A stretch of 64,000 bases of DNA from Bin5 sp022827195 (GCA_965208275.1 OZ242331.1:3472001-3536000), one strand, 5' to 3'; numbered from the stretch's first letter, positions 29,853 to 39,282 are shown. Made by a program: numbers and translations. The notes: generated by a model from the letters alone, not told the origin.

Positions 29853-29959
29853 ATGCCTCTCCTTGGGAAGTCAGGTCCAGTGCCTGAACAGCTGCAGCAC
29901 CCCTTCCCTGGCGCGGTGCAGGCAGCGCCGGTCGTCTACGCGGGTTGCCGCCCCTGCCA

Positions 29960-30505
29960 TCAAGGCGCGGCGGCGTCACTACGCTCTCGTTGCAACGAAT
30001 CAAGCAGTTTGAGCAGCAGCCTCTGTAGCGTTTCGCTCTCCTCCGGAGAGAGTTGAGCGACCAAATCGTTGAGGAACTCAAAGTGCAGGGGCGCAGACTC
30101 GCGGATCAGTCTCCTGCTATCGGCGGTAAGGCCGATGCGAAAGGCGCGCAGGTCGCCCGGGTCCAACTGTCGTTCGATCAGCCGCGCCTCTTCGAGTACG
30201 CGCAGGTGCGCGCTGATCGTGTTCTTGCTCAAGCACTGGCTATGGGCCAGGTCGGTGGGCGAAAGGGTCGGTTGATCGTTGCGTTCGGACAGATAGAGCC
30301 GGATCAGGATGCGCCACTGCGCGAGCGAGATCTCTTCATCGCGCATGCGCTCGCCCAGGATGCGATCGTAGGCGCCGGCGCAGGACTTCACAAGCCGCAG
30401 GATCTCCATGCCGTCGACGTGCGACAGGCCGGACTCGGTCAGAAGTTGGCGGAAACCGGTCTGCCAGCTTTGCCTGGACTTGAGGGGCGCGTCGGTTCTA
30501 GTCAT
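29960..30505 (-). CDS. MarR family transcriptional regulator
   Basis: A 181-residue winged-helix repressor. The DNA-binding region is near residues 60-130: ISLAQWRILIRLYLSERNDQ, LSPTDLAHSQCLSKNTISAHLRVLEEARLI and the wing ERQLDPGDLRAFRIGLT. Helices at both ends would make the dimer. The ATG at 30505 is preferred because a good promoter ends 7 nt upstream. It is the first gene before the two ABC exporter subunits on the same strand (107-nt gap) and probably controls them in response to a small molecule; that is inferred from position. Confidence 0.9.
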   Translation of the reverse strand: MTRTDAPLKSRQSWQTGFRQLLTESGLSHVDGMEILRLVKSCAGAYDRILGERMRDEEISLAQWRILIRLYLSERNDQPTLSPTDLAHSQCLSKNTISAHLRVLEEARLIERQLDPGDLRAFRIGLTADSRRLIRESAPLHFEFLNDLVAQLSPEESETLQRLLLKLLDSLQRERSDAAAP

Positions 30506-30512
30506 AAGCGGA

Positions 30513-30541
30513 ATTGTACGGTATCGAACTACATTGTGCAA
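30513..30541 (-). promoter_or_regulatory. Promoter of the marR-ABC exporter genes, apparently leaderless
   Basis: On the minus strand, TTGCAC (30541-30536) is followed by 17 nt and TACAAT (30518-30513), then 7 nt to the ATG at 30505. The expected start coincides with the start codon. Autoregulation by the MarR protein would be plausible, but no clear palindrome is seen. Confidence 0.6.
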
Positions 30542-30755
30542 AAGATGGAGGCCGCGGAACGCAACGGTTGGCCGAACTGTGTGTTATAGTAGTAAGAATA
30601 CGTCATTCTGGATTTTCAATCAGATTGGGGACGGACGACGAGGGTGCGCCGAGGCGCCATCAACGAAGATGGTCTGATGCGGGACGGCATTGATGGTTGC
30701 GCGCTCGCGAAGGGAAAGTCAACGGACCTGCCGGCCCGCACGGGAACGAAGGATC

Positions 30756-32033
30756 ATGTATAGTAGCAACGGCCGGCCGCGCCGGGTTGTCATTACGGGC
30801 ATCGGCGCGGTGACACCCCTGGGCTTGACGGTTGATGAGACGTGGGATGCCCTGCTTGCAGGTAAGTCGGGCATCGACACGGTGACGAAGTTCGACACCA
30901 GCCAGCTGAATACTCGCTTCGCGGGGGAGCTGAAGGGCTTCGAGGCGAAGAATTACATGGACCGCAAGGAGGCCCGGCGGCTTGACCCGTATATTCAGTA
31001 TGCGCTCGTGGCGACCGAGCAGGCGCTGGCGGACAGCGAAATCGATCTTGAGAAGGAGACGCCTACCGACGTCGGCGTGCTGATCGCCAGCGGCACGGGC
31101 GGCCTCACCTCGCTGATCGACAATCTGAGGCTGACCGATAAGCGCGGCCTGCGCAAGGTCAGCCCGTTTCTGATTCCGAACATGCTGGTTGACAGTGCGG
31201 CCGGCAAAATCGCGATTCTCTATGATCTGCGCGGCCCCAACTTTTCGGTGGTCAACGCCTGTGCCAGCGGGACGGCGGCGACGGGCGAGGCCTTCGAACT
31301 GATCCGCCGGGGCGATGCGCAGGTAATGGTCACCGGCGGCGCGGAGGCGGCGCTGCTGCCGATCATCATGGCCGGCTTTGACGTGATGGGCGCGATGAGC
31401 CAGCGCAACGAGGACCCGGCCGCGGCCTGCCGTCCGTTCGACAGCGACCGCGACGGTTTCGTGATGAGCGAAGGCAGCGCCATTCTGATCCTGGAGCTTC
31501 TAGAGCACGCGCTGGCACGCGACGCGCGCATCTACGCCGAGGTGATCGGCTACGGCAACAGTGCGGACGCCTACCACATGGCGGCACCCCATTTCGACGG
31601 CCGGGGGGCAGAGGATGCGATGAACATGGCGCTGCGCAAGGCCGAGTGCTACGGAGTGAAGCGCGCGGACGTGGACTACGTCAACGCGCATGGGACGAGC
31701 ACGGAGCTGAACGATCCGGGCGAGACCAAAGCGATAAAGAGGACGTTGGGCGAACATGCCTACAACGTAAATGTCAGCAGCACGAAGTCGATGCTGGGGC
31801 ATCTGCTGGGCGCGGCGGGCGCGATTGAGGCGATCGTCTGCCTCAAGGCGATCTGCGAAGGGGTAATTCCGCCGACGATCAATCTGGACGACCCCGATCC
31901 ATCCTGTGATCTGAACTATACGCCGTTACGGTCTGTGCGGAGAGAAGTCGCAGTCACAATGAGCAACAGTTTTGGCTTTGGCGGCCATAACTCATGTCTG
32001 ATGCTGCGGCGGTTCGAGGAGAATGGGTCATGA
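30756..32033 (+). CDS. fabF: 3-oxoacyl-ACP synthase II (beta-ketoacyl-ACP synthase)
   Basis: Condensing enzyme that elongates fatty acyl chains on acyl carrier protein. The 425-residue product starts MYSSNGRPRRVVITGIGAVTPLGLTVDETW and has all catalytic residues: Cys in VNACASGTAATGEA, His in VNAHGTSTELND, and His in KSMLGHLLGAAG. It ends SNSFGFGGHNSCLML. The ATG at 30756 is chosen from homology. The stop overlaps the ATG of fabH by 4 nt, so the two are co-translated. No acyl carrier protein or reductase gene is adjacent. A divergent MarR gene lies 250 nt upstream. Confidence 0.95.
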   Translation: MYSSNGRPRRVVITGIGAVTPLGLTVDETWDALLAGKSGIDTVTKFDTSQLNTRFAGELKGFEAKNYMDRKEARRLDPYIQYALVATEQALADSEIDLEKETPTDVGVLIASGTGGLTSLIDNLRLTDKRGLRKVSPFLIPNMLVDSAAGKIAILYDLRGPNFSVVNACASGTAATGEAFELIRRGDAQVMVTGGAEAALLPIIMAGFDVMGAMSQRNEDPAAACRPFDSDRDGFVMSEGSAILILELLEHALARDARIYAEVIGYGNSADAYHMAAPHFDGRGAEDAMNMALRKAECYGVKRADVDYVNAHGTSTELNDPGETKAIKRTLGEHAYNVNVSSTKSMLGHLLGAAGAIEAIVCLKAICEGVIPPTINLDDPDPSCDLNYTPLRSVRREVAVTMSNSFGFGGHNSCLMLRRFEENGS

Positions 32034-33340
32034 CAGCGCAAGCGCATGAAGACCACGAAGCCGAAAGCAAACATACGGCGGAGAGTCTCAACGGTACGGA
32101 ACGGTCCGTAACCAACGGCCGCTATCCGGCGGAGCGGGCGCCGCAGCCGGTCGCGACCAGGGTGCAACTGCCCCGTTACGCCCAGATCATCGGTTGGGGT
32201 TACGAAGTTCCGGAACGGGTTGTCACGAACCAAGATCTGGAGCAGATCGTCGATACGCAGGACGAGTGGATCCGCACGCGCACAGGCATCGAGGAGCGCC
32301 GGGTGGTGGCCGAGCCGCTGGAGACGACCGCATCGCTGGGGACGCAGGCGGCGCGCAAGGCGCTGGAGGTAGCGGACCTGCATCCGGCCAAGGTGGACCT
32401 GGTCATCTGCGCCACGAGTTCGCCCGAGCATCTCTTTCCTTCCACCGCGAGCATCATACAGGACAATTTGGGCATAACGCAGGCGGGCGCGTTCGATCTG
32501 AGCGCGGCCTGCTCCGGCTTTGTTTACGCATTGAGCGTGGCGCGCGGGCAGATAATGGCTGGGGACGCCGAATACGTGCTTGTAATCGGTTCGGAGACGC
32601 TGAGCCGGATGGTTGACTGGACGGACCGCACAACGTGCGTTCTGTTCGGAGACGGCGCGGGCGCGGTGCTTCTGGCAGCTAGCGACGTGCCCGGCGGCGT
32701 GACGGCGACCGTGCTGGGCAGCGACGGTTCGGGCGCGGAGTTGTTGACGATACCATCGGGCGGAAGCGCGGCGCCGGCGAGCCTGGAGACGGTCAGCAAC
32801 GGCTCGCATTACATCAGGATGGACGGGCGGGCGGTCTTTCGCTTCGCGACCCGAATCATGGCCGAAGCGACGCGGCAGGTATTGGACAGGGCCGGCGTTC
32901 CAGTGAGCGAAGTCGACCTGGTCGTCCCGCATCAGGCGAACAAGCGCATCATCCAACACAGCGTTCTGCGTCAGCTGAAGATCCCCGAAGACAAGGTCTA
33001 CGTGAATGTCCACAAGTACGGCAACACCAGCTCGGCCAGCATCCCGATCGCGCTCTGCGAAGCGATCGATGAGGGCAAGGTGGCGCCGGGCGACAATCTC
33101 GTGTTCGTCGGGTTCGGCGCCGGACTGACGTGGGGTGCATGCGCGGTCAAGTGGAGCGTGCCGATCGAAAAACCGGAGACGAGCTGGTGGCATACAACGC
33201 AGCGGCAGGCGGCCTACCAGGCGGCCGCGGCGCGTTCGATGTGGAAGCGGGCCATTCGCCGCCTCTACAGCCAGGTTGAGCCGCGCGCGATGACGCGGCG
33301 GCCGGTACGCAAACCCGACAATGAACAGCCGACGCCCTGA
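32030..33340 (+). CDS. fabH: 3-oxoacyl-ACP synthase III
   Basis: Initiates fatty acid synthesis by condensing an acyl-CoA primer with malonyl-ACP. The 436-residue product has DEWIRTRTGIEERR, catalytic Cys in FDLSAACSGFVYAL, His in VVPHQANKRI and Asn in HKYGNTSSASIP, then GFGAGLTWGA. It is about 100 residues longer than the usual 320-330: an N-terminal polar extension of about 45 residues and a basic C-terminal one of about 55 (MWKRAIRRLYSQVEPRAMTRR), neither recognised. The ATG at 32030 overlaps the fabF stop (ATGA). It is the second gene of the pair. Confidence 0.95.
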   Translation: MTAQAHEDHEAESKHTAESLNGTERSVTNGRYPAERAPQPVATRVQLPRYAQIIGWGYEVPERVVTNQDLEQIVDTQDEWIRTRTGIEERRVVAEPLETTASLGTQAARKALEVADLHPAKVDLVICATSSPEHLFPSTASIIQDNLGITQAGAFDLSAACSGFVYALSVARGQIMAGDAEYVLVIGSETLSRMVDWTDRTTCVLFGDGAGAVLLAASDVPGGVTATVLGSDGSGAELLTIPSGGSAAPASLETVSNGSHYIRMDGRAVFRFATRIMAEATRQVLDRAGVPVSEVDLVVPHQANKRIIQHSVLRQLKIPEDKVYVNVHKYGNTSSASIPIALCEAIDEGKVAPGDNLVFVGFGAGLTWGACAVKWSVPIEKPETSWWHTTQRQAAYQAAAARSMWKRAIRRLYSQVEPRAMTRRPVRKPDNEQPTP

Positions 33341-33373
33341 CATTTCCAGCGTACGGCCCTCAGTAATCAGCCC

Positions 33374-33466
33374 TTACACAACGCCTTCCAGGTGAATTTG
33401 AGCCGGTCCCAAGGGGCAGTACGCCGGTAGCGGCTCCGCTCCGGGGCCGATTTCGATATGTTCCAT
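33374..33466 (-). CDS. Possible 30-residue small protein or gene remnant
   Basis: An ATG with an AGGAAATGGTG ribosome-site-like sequence opens a 30-residue frame, MEHIEIGPGAEPLPAYCPLG, then PAQIHLEGVV. The start is faintly like the N-terminus of RidA-type proteins, which could make it a remnant. It lies in the gap between fabH and the zinc dehydrogenase, on the opposite strand. Nothing else supports expression. Confidence 0.25.
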   Translation of the reverse strand: MEHIEIGPGAEPLPAYCPLGPAQIHLEGVV

Positions 33467-33572
33467 CACCATTTCCTGCCTCGTCTATTTAAGGCCGGCC
33501 GGGTTGTGCGATGGGACCCTACGTGCGGCGGAGAGACGCGTTCGCAGCGCCGCACAGACGAGGAGCACCGAA

Positions 33573-34589
33573 ATGATACAGGCGGCGATCACGGGTGAGC
33601 GCCAGGTCTCGTTTCATGAGATGCCGGAGCCAAAAGCAAGGGCGGATTGGGCCGTCGTCAAAGTCCATGCGTCGGCGCTGTGCACCGAGTACAAGCTTTG
33701 GCTGACCGGCCAGAATCCAGGCGTGATAGGTCATGAGGGCGTTGGGGAGGTGGTGGAAGTCGAGGAGGGGGGCCCGGTCAAGGTCGGCGACCGCGTGGTG
33801 ATCCTGCCCCAGTTTTCGTGCGGGCGCTGCCAGCACTGCATGGGGGGAGACTATATCTACTGTGAAGACGCCTACGATTTCGCCGCGCTGCACGGCTCGG
33901 AAGCGGGCGCGGGCACTTTCGCCCACTACGCGCTCAAACCGACGTGGCTGCTGCCCAAGCTGCCGGATGAGGTGAGCTACGCGCAGGCGACGATGGCTAT
34001 CGACGGAATCGGCGCGTCCTTCGGCGGACTGGAGGCGATCGGCGTCAACTCGCAGGACACGGTGCTGGTCACCGGTTTGGGGCCGGTGGGGCTGGGTGCG
34101 GTGGTCAACGCCCGCTTTCGCAATGCACGCGTACTTGGGGTGGAGCCGGCGCCCTGGCGAGCGAACAGGGCGCTGGAGATGGGCGCAGAAGCGGTGCTCG
34201 ATCCCAACGACCCGGAAATTTTGCAGCAGATCCGCAGCCTGACCGGCGGGCGGGGCGTGGACTGCGCGGTCGACTGTTCGGGGCAGGTCTCGTCGGAGCG
34301 GCTCTGCATCGACGCCGCCCGCCGGCGCGGACGCGTTGCCTTTGTCGGCGAGTGTCGGGAAGAGCTCACGATCACGGTAAGCCCAGACCTGATCAAGAAA
34401 GGTCTGACTGTGGTCGGCTCCTGGCTTTACAACAGGGGCGACTACGGCAAAGTAATGAAGGTGATCCGCGAATCGCCGCTCATCGACCTTCTGATCAGCC
34501 ATGAGTTGCCGATGAGCCAGCTTCAGACCGGCTTCGGCCTGCTGGCGCGAGGTGAGGCGGCCAAGATCGTCGTCGACCCCTGGAGATAG
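33573..34589 (+). CDS. Zinc-dependent medium-chain dehydrogenase
   Basis: A 338-residue medium-chain alcohol/polyol dehydrogenase. The catalytic zinc region is near residues 35-65 (ALCTEYKLW, GVIGHEGVGEVVEVEE), the structural zinc lobe has four cysteines (CGRCQHCMGGDYIYC), and the Rossmann motif is VTGLGPVGLGAV near residue 160. The start at 33573 has an AGGAG ribosome site 8 nt upstream. Substrate is not fixed. It precedes two PhyH-type dioxygenase genes on the same strand (66-nt gap), and rhamnose genes follow in convergent orientation, so a sugar or hydroxy-acid substrate is possible. Confidence 0.9.
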   Translation: MIQAAITGERQVSFHEMPEPKARADWAVVKVHASALCTEYKLWLTGQNPGVIGHEGVGEVVEVEEGGPVKVGDRVVILPQFSCGRCQHCMGGDYIYCEDAYDFAALHGSEAGAGTFAHYALKPTWLLPKLPDEVSYAQATMAIDGIGASFGGLEAIGVNSQDTVLVTGLGPVGLGAVVNARFRNARVLGVEPAPWRANRALEMGAEAVLDPNDPEILQQIRSLTGGRGVDCAVDCSGQVSSERLCIDAARRRGRVAFVGECREELTITVSPDLIKKGLTVVGSWLYNRGDYGKVMKVIRESPLIDLLISHELPMSQLQTGFGLLARGEAAKIVVDPWR

Positions 34590-34655
34590 GTTTTGCAGGA
34601 TTGCCCCAATTGATTGTCGGTTGTCAGCGATTCAGCCGAAGGGAGTCGTCAGAAG

Positions 34656-35582
34656 ATGAACCTCACATTTCAACCCAAGTATCGAGGCGGCGATATCGAT
34701 ACAGCGCCGGACGCTTTCGGCGAGTTGCGCGGCTCGGGCGATGCCCTCTCCGACGTGAAGGAGTTGCGCTGGCGCTTCGAACAGGATGGCTACCTCCTAT
34801 TGCCCGGCCTGCTTGACCGCGACCAGGTCCTGGAGGCCCGGCTTGAGATGCTGAGAAAACTGGATGCCGCCGGTTGCCTGGACCCCGCCTACCCGCTGGA
34901 AGATGGGGTGGCCCAAGCCGACTTCGAGAATTCGTTCATGACAGAGCTGGCGCAGGACAACGCGCCGCTGATGAAGGTGCTGTACGACGGTCCGATGATG
35001 GCTTTCTATCGTCGGTTCCTGGGGGGAGAGGTGCGCCATTTCGACTATACCTGGTGCCGCTCGAAGCCGCCTGGCGACGACACGGCGACGCCGCCCCACT
35101 ACGACATCGTCTTCATGGGGCGCGGCACGCAGCGCCTGTATACGAGCTGGACGCCGCTGGGCGACATCCCGGTCGAGATGGGCGGCCTGATGGTGTTGGA
35201 GAACTCGCACCGTCTCGATGAGGTGAAGGCCGATTACGGGACGCTGGATGTTGACGCTTACTGCACGAACTATCCCGACGCGGCCGAGATCGAGTCCGGC
35301 GAGAAGCTGTGGCAGCATCCCAACGGCGGGGCGTATTCGCTGGACCCCATCGCGGCACGGGCCGAACTGGGCCTACGCTGGCTGACGACCGACTACGCGA
35401 TGGGCGACCTGCTCATATTCAGCATGTACACGATGCACGCCAGCATGGACAATCTGACCAGCCGGATCCGTCTTTCGACCGACACGCGCTACCAGCTGGC
35501 CTCGGAGCCGGTGGACGAACGCTGGATTGGCGAGAATCCGATCGCGCACGGCCTGGCGTCGAAGCGGGGCATGATCTGCTGA
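34656..35582 (+). CDS. Phytanoyl-CoA dioxygenase (PhyH) family protein, first of two
   Basis: A 308-residue Fe(II)/2-oxoglutarate-dependent oxygenase. The iron triad is visible as HxD in TPPHYDIVFMGRG (near residue 150) and the distal His in YTMHASMDNLTSRIRLSTDT, whose RxS-type arginine would bind 2-oxoglutarate. The N-terminal part has the PhyH pattern WRFEQDGYLLLPGLLDRDQVLEAR. The start at 34656 is chosen for the GGGAG upstream. It hydroxylates an unknown substrate. It is followed 48 nt later by a second PhyH gene, and the two are only distantly similar. Confidence 0.88.
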   Translation: MNLTFQPKYRGGDIDTAPDAFGELRGSGDALSDVKELRWRFEQDGYLLLPGLLDRDQVLEARLEMLRKLDAAGCLDPAYPLEDGVAQADFENSFMTELAQDNAPLMKVLYDGPMMAFYRRFLGGEVRHFDYTWCRSKPPGDDTATPPHYDIVFMGRGTQRLYTSWTPLGDIPVEMGGLMVLENSHRLDEVKADYGTLDVDAYCTNYPDAAEIESGEKLWQHPNGGAYSLDPIAARAELGLRWLTTDYAMGDLLIFSMYTMHASMDNLTSRIRLSTDTRYQLASEPVDERWIGENPIAHGLASKRGMIC

Positions 35583-35630
35583 CGCGGCGGCCTACGCCGG
35601 GTTCCACACTCCAAACGGGAAGGATTTCGA

Positions 35631-36404
35631 ATGCCGTCACTGCAGCAGGCATTTTGGGAGATGGATGTATACGGCTTCACGCTGTTGAAAGGCGTGCTGA
35701 ACGCAGAAGAGGTGATGTCGCTGCGCGTCTCGCTGGCGGAGTGGGCAGAGAGATTGGGCACGGTGCAAAAGTTTCGGGGGCAGGCCGGCCACGTGAGCAA
35801 TCTACCCGCGCTCGACACGCTCTACCACCCGCTCATTGACCACCCGCGCACGCTGCCGGTGATCGAGCATGTGCTGGGCGAGGAGATCATTCTGGGCAGC
35901 CTCAACGCTCGCATCGTGCGTCCGGGCGATCCGGAGCAGGGCCTGCACAGCGACATCCGCGGCGACCTGCTGAACATGGGGTCGCCGGTGATGGTCAACA
36001 CGGTCTGGCTGTTGGATGACTTCACGCCCGAGAACGGCGCCACCCGAATCGTGCCCGGTTCGCACAAGAGCGGCATGGCGGGACCGCCGGAGGGCATGGA
36101 TGTGAAGCACGTCTTCCAGTTGGTGGCGCCGGCCGGCAGCGTGCTCGTTTTTAACGGCCAGTGCTGGCATGGCGGCGGCGCCAACCAGACGCAGACCGAC
36201 CGGCATGCGCTGTTCGGCCACTACCGCAAGAACGCTCTAATCTTCCAGGTTGACCCCCACGACGGCTTCGAGGAGGGCTGGCTGGAGAAGCTGAATCCCC
36301 GACAACGTGCGTTGCTGCGCATGGAAAACGGTCTGGCCGCGCCCCACGCGGCCGACAGCCACCTGCGCGTCTCATTTTCGCGCGGCAAGAAGAAGATGGA
36401 CTGA
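35631..36404 (+). CDS. Phytanoyl-CoA dioxygenase (PhyH) family protein, second of two
   Basis: A 257-residue Fe(II)/2-oxoglutarate oxygenase. It begins MPSLQQAFWEMDVYGFTLLK, has the iron-binding HxD in QGLHSDIRGDLL (near residue 105), the family segment MVNTVWLLDDFTPENGATRIVPGSHK and the distal His in QCWHGGGANQTQTDRHALFGHYRK. All triad residues are present, so it should be active on an unknown substrate. An AAACGGGAAGGA ribosome site precedes the ATG. It is the last gene of the dehydrogenase-PhyH-PhyH group and converges on rhaB (118-nt gap). Confidence 0.9.
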   Translation: MPSLQQAFWEMDVYGFTLLKGVLNAEEVMSLRVSLAEWAERLGTVQKFRGQAGHVSNLPALDTLYHPLIDHPRTLPVIEHVLGEEIILGSLNARIVRPGDPEQGLHSDIRGDLLNMGSPVMVNTVWLLDDFTPENGATRIVPGSHKSGMAGPPEGMDVKHVFQLVAPAGSVLVFNGQCWHGGGANQTQTDRHALFGHYRKNALIFQVDPHDGFEEGWLEKLNPRQRALLRMENGLAAPHAADSHLRVSFSRGKKKMD

Positions 36405-36522
36405 CGCGGCCGAATTGGGTGTAGACCGGTACTGCGACGGAGATCTTGCGGCTTGCCGGCGGCCTGACTGCGGCGGCCCATTGCTGTTGCGTGCTGCGCC
36501 GTCCCTTCTTGAGAAGAAATGC

Positions 36523-37965
36523 CTATCTGAGCGACGGCATCTTGATCTCCTGCCAGGCGCTCTCCCCCACGGGTTCGAAGCGTTCGAGAGCCCCGATTTC
36601 TGACACCAGCTGACGGCCCTCTTCGAGATTCGCCAGCTCGCCCAAGCTGATCAGCTGCACGAGCGCGTTGCCGATCACGGTGGCTTCGCCGGGGCCGGCC
36701 AGCACGGGGATTCCGGTGGCGTCGGCGGTGAACTGGTTGAGCAGCCGGTTGCGCGAGCCGCCGCCGACCACATGAATCACCTCGATCTTGCGACCGGTCA
36801 GGGAGCCCAGCTCTATGAAGACGTCCCGGTAAGCCAGGGCAAGGCTCTCGAAGACGCAGCGGGCGATGGCCGCATCGCTCTGAGGGAGGGGCTGACCGCT
36901 CAGCGCGCAGAAGTCCCGGATGTGGGCAGGATGGTCGCCAGGCGGCAGGAAACGGCCGTCATCGGGATCGACGAAGGAACGAAGGGGGTCGGCAGTCTCC
37001 GCCAGCGCGACCAGCTGCGGGTAGGAGTAAGCGCGCCCTGCGCTCTCCCAGGCGGCCCGACACTGCTGCAACAGCCACAGACCCATCACATTTTTGAGCA
37101 GACGGAAGGTGCCGTAGACGCCGCCTTCGTTGGAGGCGTTGACGGCCAGCGCGGCTTCGTTGACCACCGGCTGCGCCACTTCGAGGCCGACAAGGCTCCA
37201 GGTGCCGCTGCTGATGTAGGCGAAGTTTTCCGCTTGTACGGGAACGCCCGCGACAGCGCTGCCGGTGTCGTGGCAGGCGGGCGCGATGACGGGAATACCT
37301 TCATAGGTCCCTAGGCGGGTCCCCGGCTGCACGACTTCAGGGAAGAGCCGCAGCGGAATGCCGAGCGCGTCCAGCAGTCCACCGGCCCACGTGCGGGTGA
37401 AAGGGTTGAGCATCTGCGTCGTCGAGGCGATGCTGAATTCGCAGACCTGCGCGCCACTCAGCCAGTAGTTGAGAAGATCAGGCACCGTCAGGAAGCGCGT
37501 TGCGATTTGCAGGTGGGGCGAACCGCGCTCGACCAGGCTCATCATCTGGTAGAGCGTGTTGATCTCCAAGACTTGCATGCCGGTCTGCGCGAAAACCTCC
37601 GTCCGCGGAACGTGCGCAAAGACCGCCTCCAGCATGCCTTCGGTGCGGCTGTCGCGATAGCAGACCGGGTTTCCGATGAGATCGCCGTTGCGGTCGAGAA
37701 GGCCGAAATCGACGCCCCAGGTGTCGAGACCCAAGCTGGCAGGCGGGCCGGCCGCATGCGCACTGTGGCGCGCGATGCCCGCCTGCACCTCGCGCCAGAG
37801 ATGAAGAATATCCCATTGCAGCGTGCCGTTGACTGTCAGCGCGTGGTTGGGAAAGCGATGCACCTCCTCCAGTTCCAGGCCGGAGCCGTCAAAATGCACG
37901 GCCATCACGCGGCCGGACTCGGCGCCGATATCAATGGCCAGAACGGTGGCGCGTTGTTTCGTCAT
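36523..37965 (-). CDS. rhaB: Rhamnulokinase
   Basis: FGGY-family kinase that phosphorylates L-rhamnulose to rhamnulose-1-phosphate. The 480-residue product has VLAIDIGAESGRVMAVHFDG (ATPase fold phosphate loop 1), LQWDILHLWREVQAGI, LGLDTWGVDFGLLD, CHDTGSAVAGVP (with the likely base Asp), YISSGTWSLVGLE, and the adenosine motif HVVGGGSRNRLLNQFTAD. The closeness to rhaA, 42 nt upstream on the same strand, fixes the substrate. The aldolase (rhaD/rhaE) and regulator are not in the window; the two downstream PhyH genes converge on this gene. Confidence 0.94.
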   Translation of the reverse strand: MTKQRATVLAIDIGAESGRVMAVHFDGSGLELEEVHRFPNHALTVNGTLQWDILHLWREVQAGIARHSAHAAGPPASLGLDTWGVDFGLLDRNGDLIGNPVCYRDSRTEGMLEAVFAHVPRTEVFAQTGMQVLEINTLYQMMSLVERGSPHLQIATRFLTVPDLLNYWLSGAQVCEFSIASTTQMLNPFTRTWAGGLLDALGIPLRLFPEVVQPGTRLGTYEGIPVIAPACHDTGSAVAGVPVQAENFAYISSGTWSLVGLEVAQPVVNEAALAVNASNEGGVYGTFRLLKNVMGLWLLQQCRAAWESAGRAYSYPQLVALAETADPLRSFVDPDDGRFLPPGDHPAHIRDFCALSGQPLPQSDAAIARCVFESLALAYRDVFIELGSLTGRKIEVIHVVGGGSRNRLLNQFTADATGIPVLAGPGEATVIGNALVQLISLGELANLEEGRQLVSEIGALERFEPVGESAWQEIKMPSLR

Positions 37966-38007
37966 GCAATGTCCTGATTTCTGGTCACGCGGGCGAGGCA
38001 GAGGAGA

Positions 38008-39282
38008 TCAACCGCGGTGTGAAAGCACATCCTTTTCGTAGCTGCGAATATCCTCCAGAAAGGCCATACCGATTGGCACGTCCTGCTGCAGGCAGTGGTA
38101 GTCCCAGACCGCGGCGTGCGGCATCACCTTCAGCTCTTCCATCAGCGCGAGGCGGGTCGTGTAGTCGGCTTTGCGCTCGATCTCCTGGAGAGCGTCGCGC
38201 GGTTCCAGCAGGGCCAGCAGCAGCGCCCGCAGCGAGTTGCGCGTTCCGATCGCCCACGCGGCCACGCGGTTGATGCTGGCGTCGAAGTAGTCCAGCCCGA
38301 TGTGGACGCGGTCCAGGTGGCAGCCGCGCACGATCTCCTGCATGATGGCCTGCAGTTCATCGCTAAAGGTGACGACGTGGTCGCTGTCCCAGCGCACACC
38401 GCGGCTCACGTGGAGGACGAGCTCGGGCACAAAGAGCAGGCAGGCGGAGATCTTGTCGGAGATAACCTCAGTCGGATGAAAGTGGCCGGCGTCGAGGCAA
38501 AGGGCCTTATCGTTGCGCGCGGCATAGCCCAGATAGAACTCGTGCGAGCCGACAACATAGCTTTCGGAACCGAGACCGAACAGTTTGCACTCAACGGCGT
38601 CGCGATTGTGGTTCGGGTCGATCTCTTTCTCAAAAATCTGGTCGAGCGCGTCATTGAGCAACTGTCTGGGCGTTGTGCGATCGCTCGGCGAGTCCTTGAG
38701 GCCGTCCGGAATCCAGATATTGGTCATGGCCGGCGTGCCCAGTTCCTGCCCGAAGAAGGCTCCGATCTCGCGGCAGGCGATGCAGTGCTGGATCCAGAAC
38801 TGGCGTATGTCGTTGTCGTAGGAGGCGAGCGTAAAACCGTCATCGGCAAGGGGGTGGGAGAAGAGCGTGGGGTTGAAGTCGATGCCGCGGCCGTTCTCCC
38901 TGGCCCACTGGGCCCAGCCCTGGAAGTGCCGCGGCGCGATCTCGTTGCGGGGCGGACTTTCGTCGGTGTCCGGGTACATGGCGTGAAGATTGAGGCGGTG
39001 GCTGCCAGGAATCACGCTGTAGGCGATGTCCAGATCGCTGCGGAGTTCATCGACTGTGCGGGCGCGGCCGGGGTAGTTGCCGGTCGCCATCAGGCCGCCG
39101 CCCAGCCCGCGGTCCGGCTCTTCAAAGCCGAGGACGTCGTCGCCCTGCCAGCATTGGAGGCTGATTGGTACGCTGCGGAGGGTCTCAAGCGCCTGCTCGG
39201 TGTCGACGCCGATGGCGGTGTAACGCTCGCGTGCCAGGGCGTAGGCATCTTCAATCTGTTTCGAAGTGGTAGCAAAGTTCAT
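38008..39282 (-). CDS. rhaA: L-rhamnose isomerase
   Basis: Interconverts L-rhamnose and L-rhamnulose. The 424-residue product follows the enterobacterial RhaA type almost along its whole length: ISLQCWQGDDVLGFE, ATGNYPGRARTVDELRSDLD, RLNLHAMY, FNPTLFSHPLADDGFTLAS, IRQFWIQHCIACREIGAFFG, TPAMTNIWIPDGLKD, CLDAGHFHPTEVISDKISA, HVSRGVRWDSDHVV, RVHIGLDYFDASINRVAAW and SYEKDVLSHRG. The metal ligands (Glu, Asp, His) are within these motifs. The ATG at 39282 is chosen; a longer frame adds four residues. It lies 64 nt downstream of dnaE and 42 nt upstream of rhaB. Confidence 0.97.
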   Translation of the reverse strand: MNFATTSKQIEDAYALARERYTAIGVDTEQALETLRSVPISLQCWQGDDVLGFEEPDRGLGGGLMATGNYPGRARTVDELRSDLDIAYSVIPGSHRLNLHAMYPDTDESPPRNEIAPRHFQGWAQWARENGRGIDFNPTLFSHPLADDGFTLASYDNDIRQFWIQHCIACREIGAFFGQELGTPAMTNIWIPDGLKDSPSDRTTPRQLLNDALDQIFEKEIDPNHNRDAVECKLFGLGSESYVVGSHEFYLGYAARNDKALCLDAGHFHPTEVISDKISACLLFVPELVLHVSRGVRWDSDHVVTFSDELQAIMQEIVRGCHLDRVHIGLDYFDASINRVAAWAIGTRNSLRALLLALLEPRDALQEIERKADYTTRLALMEELKVMPHAAVWDYHCLQQDVPIGMAFLEDIRSYEKDVLSHRG

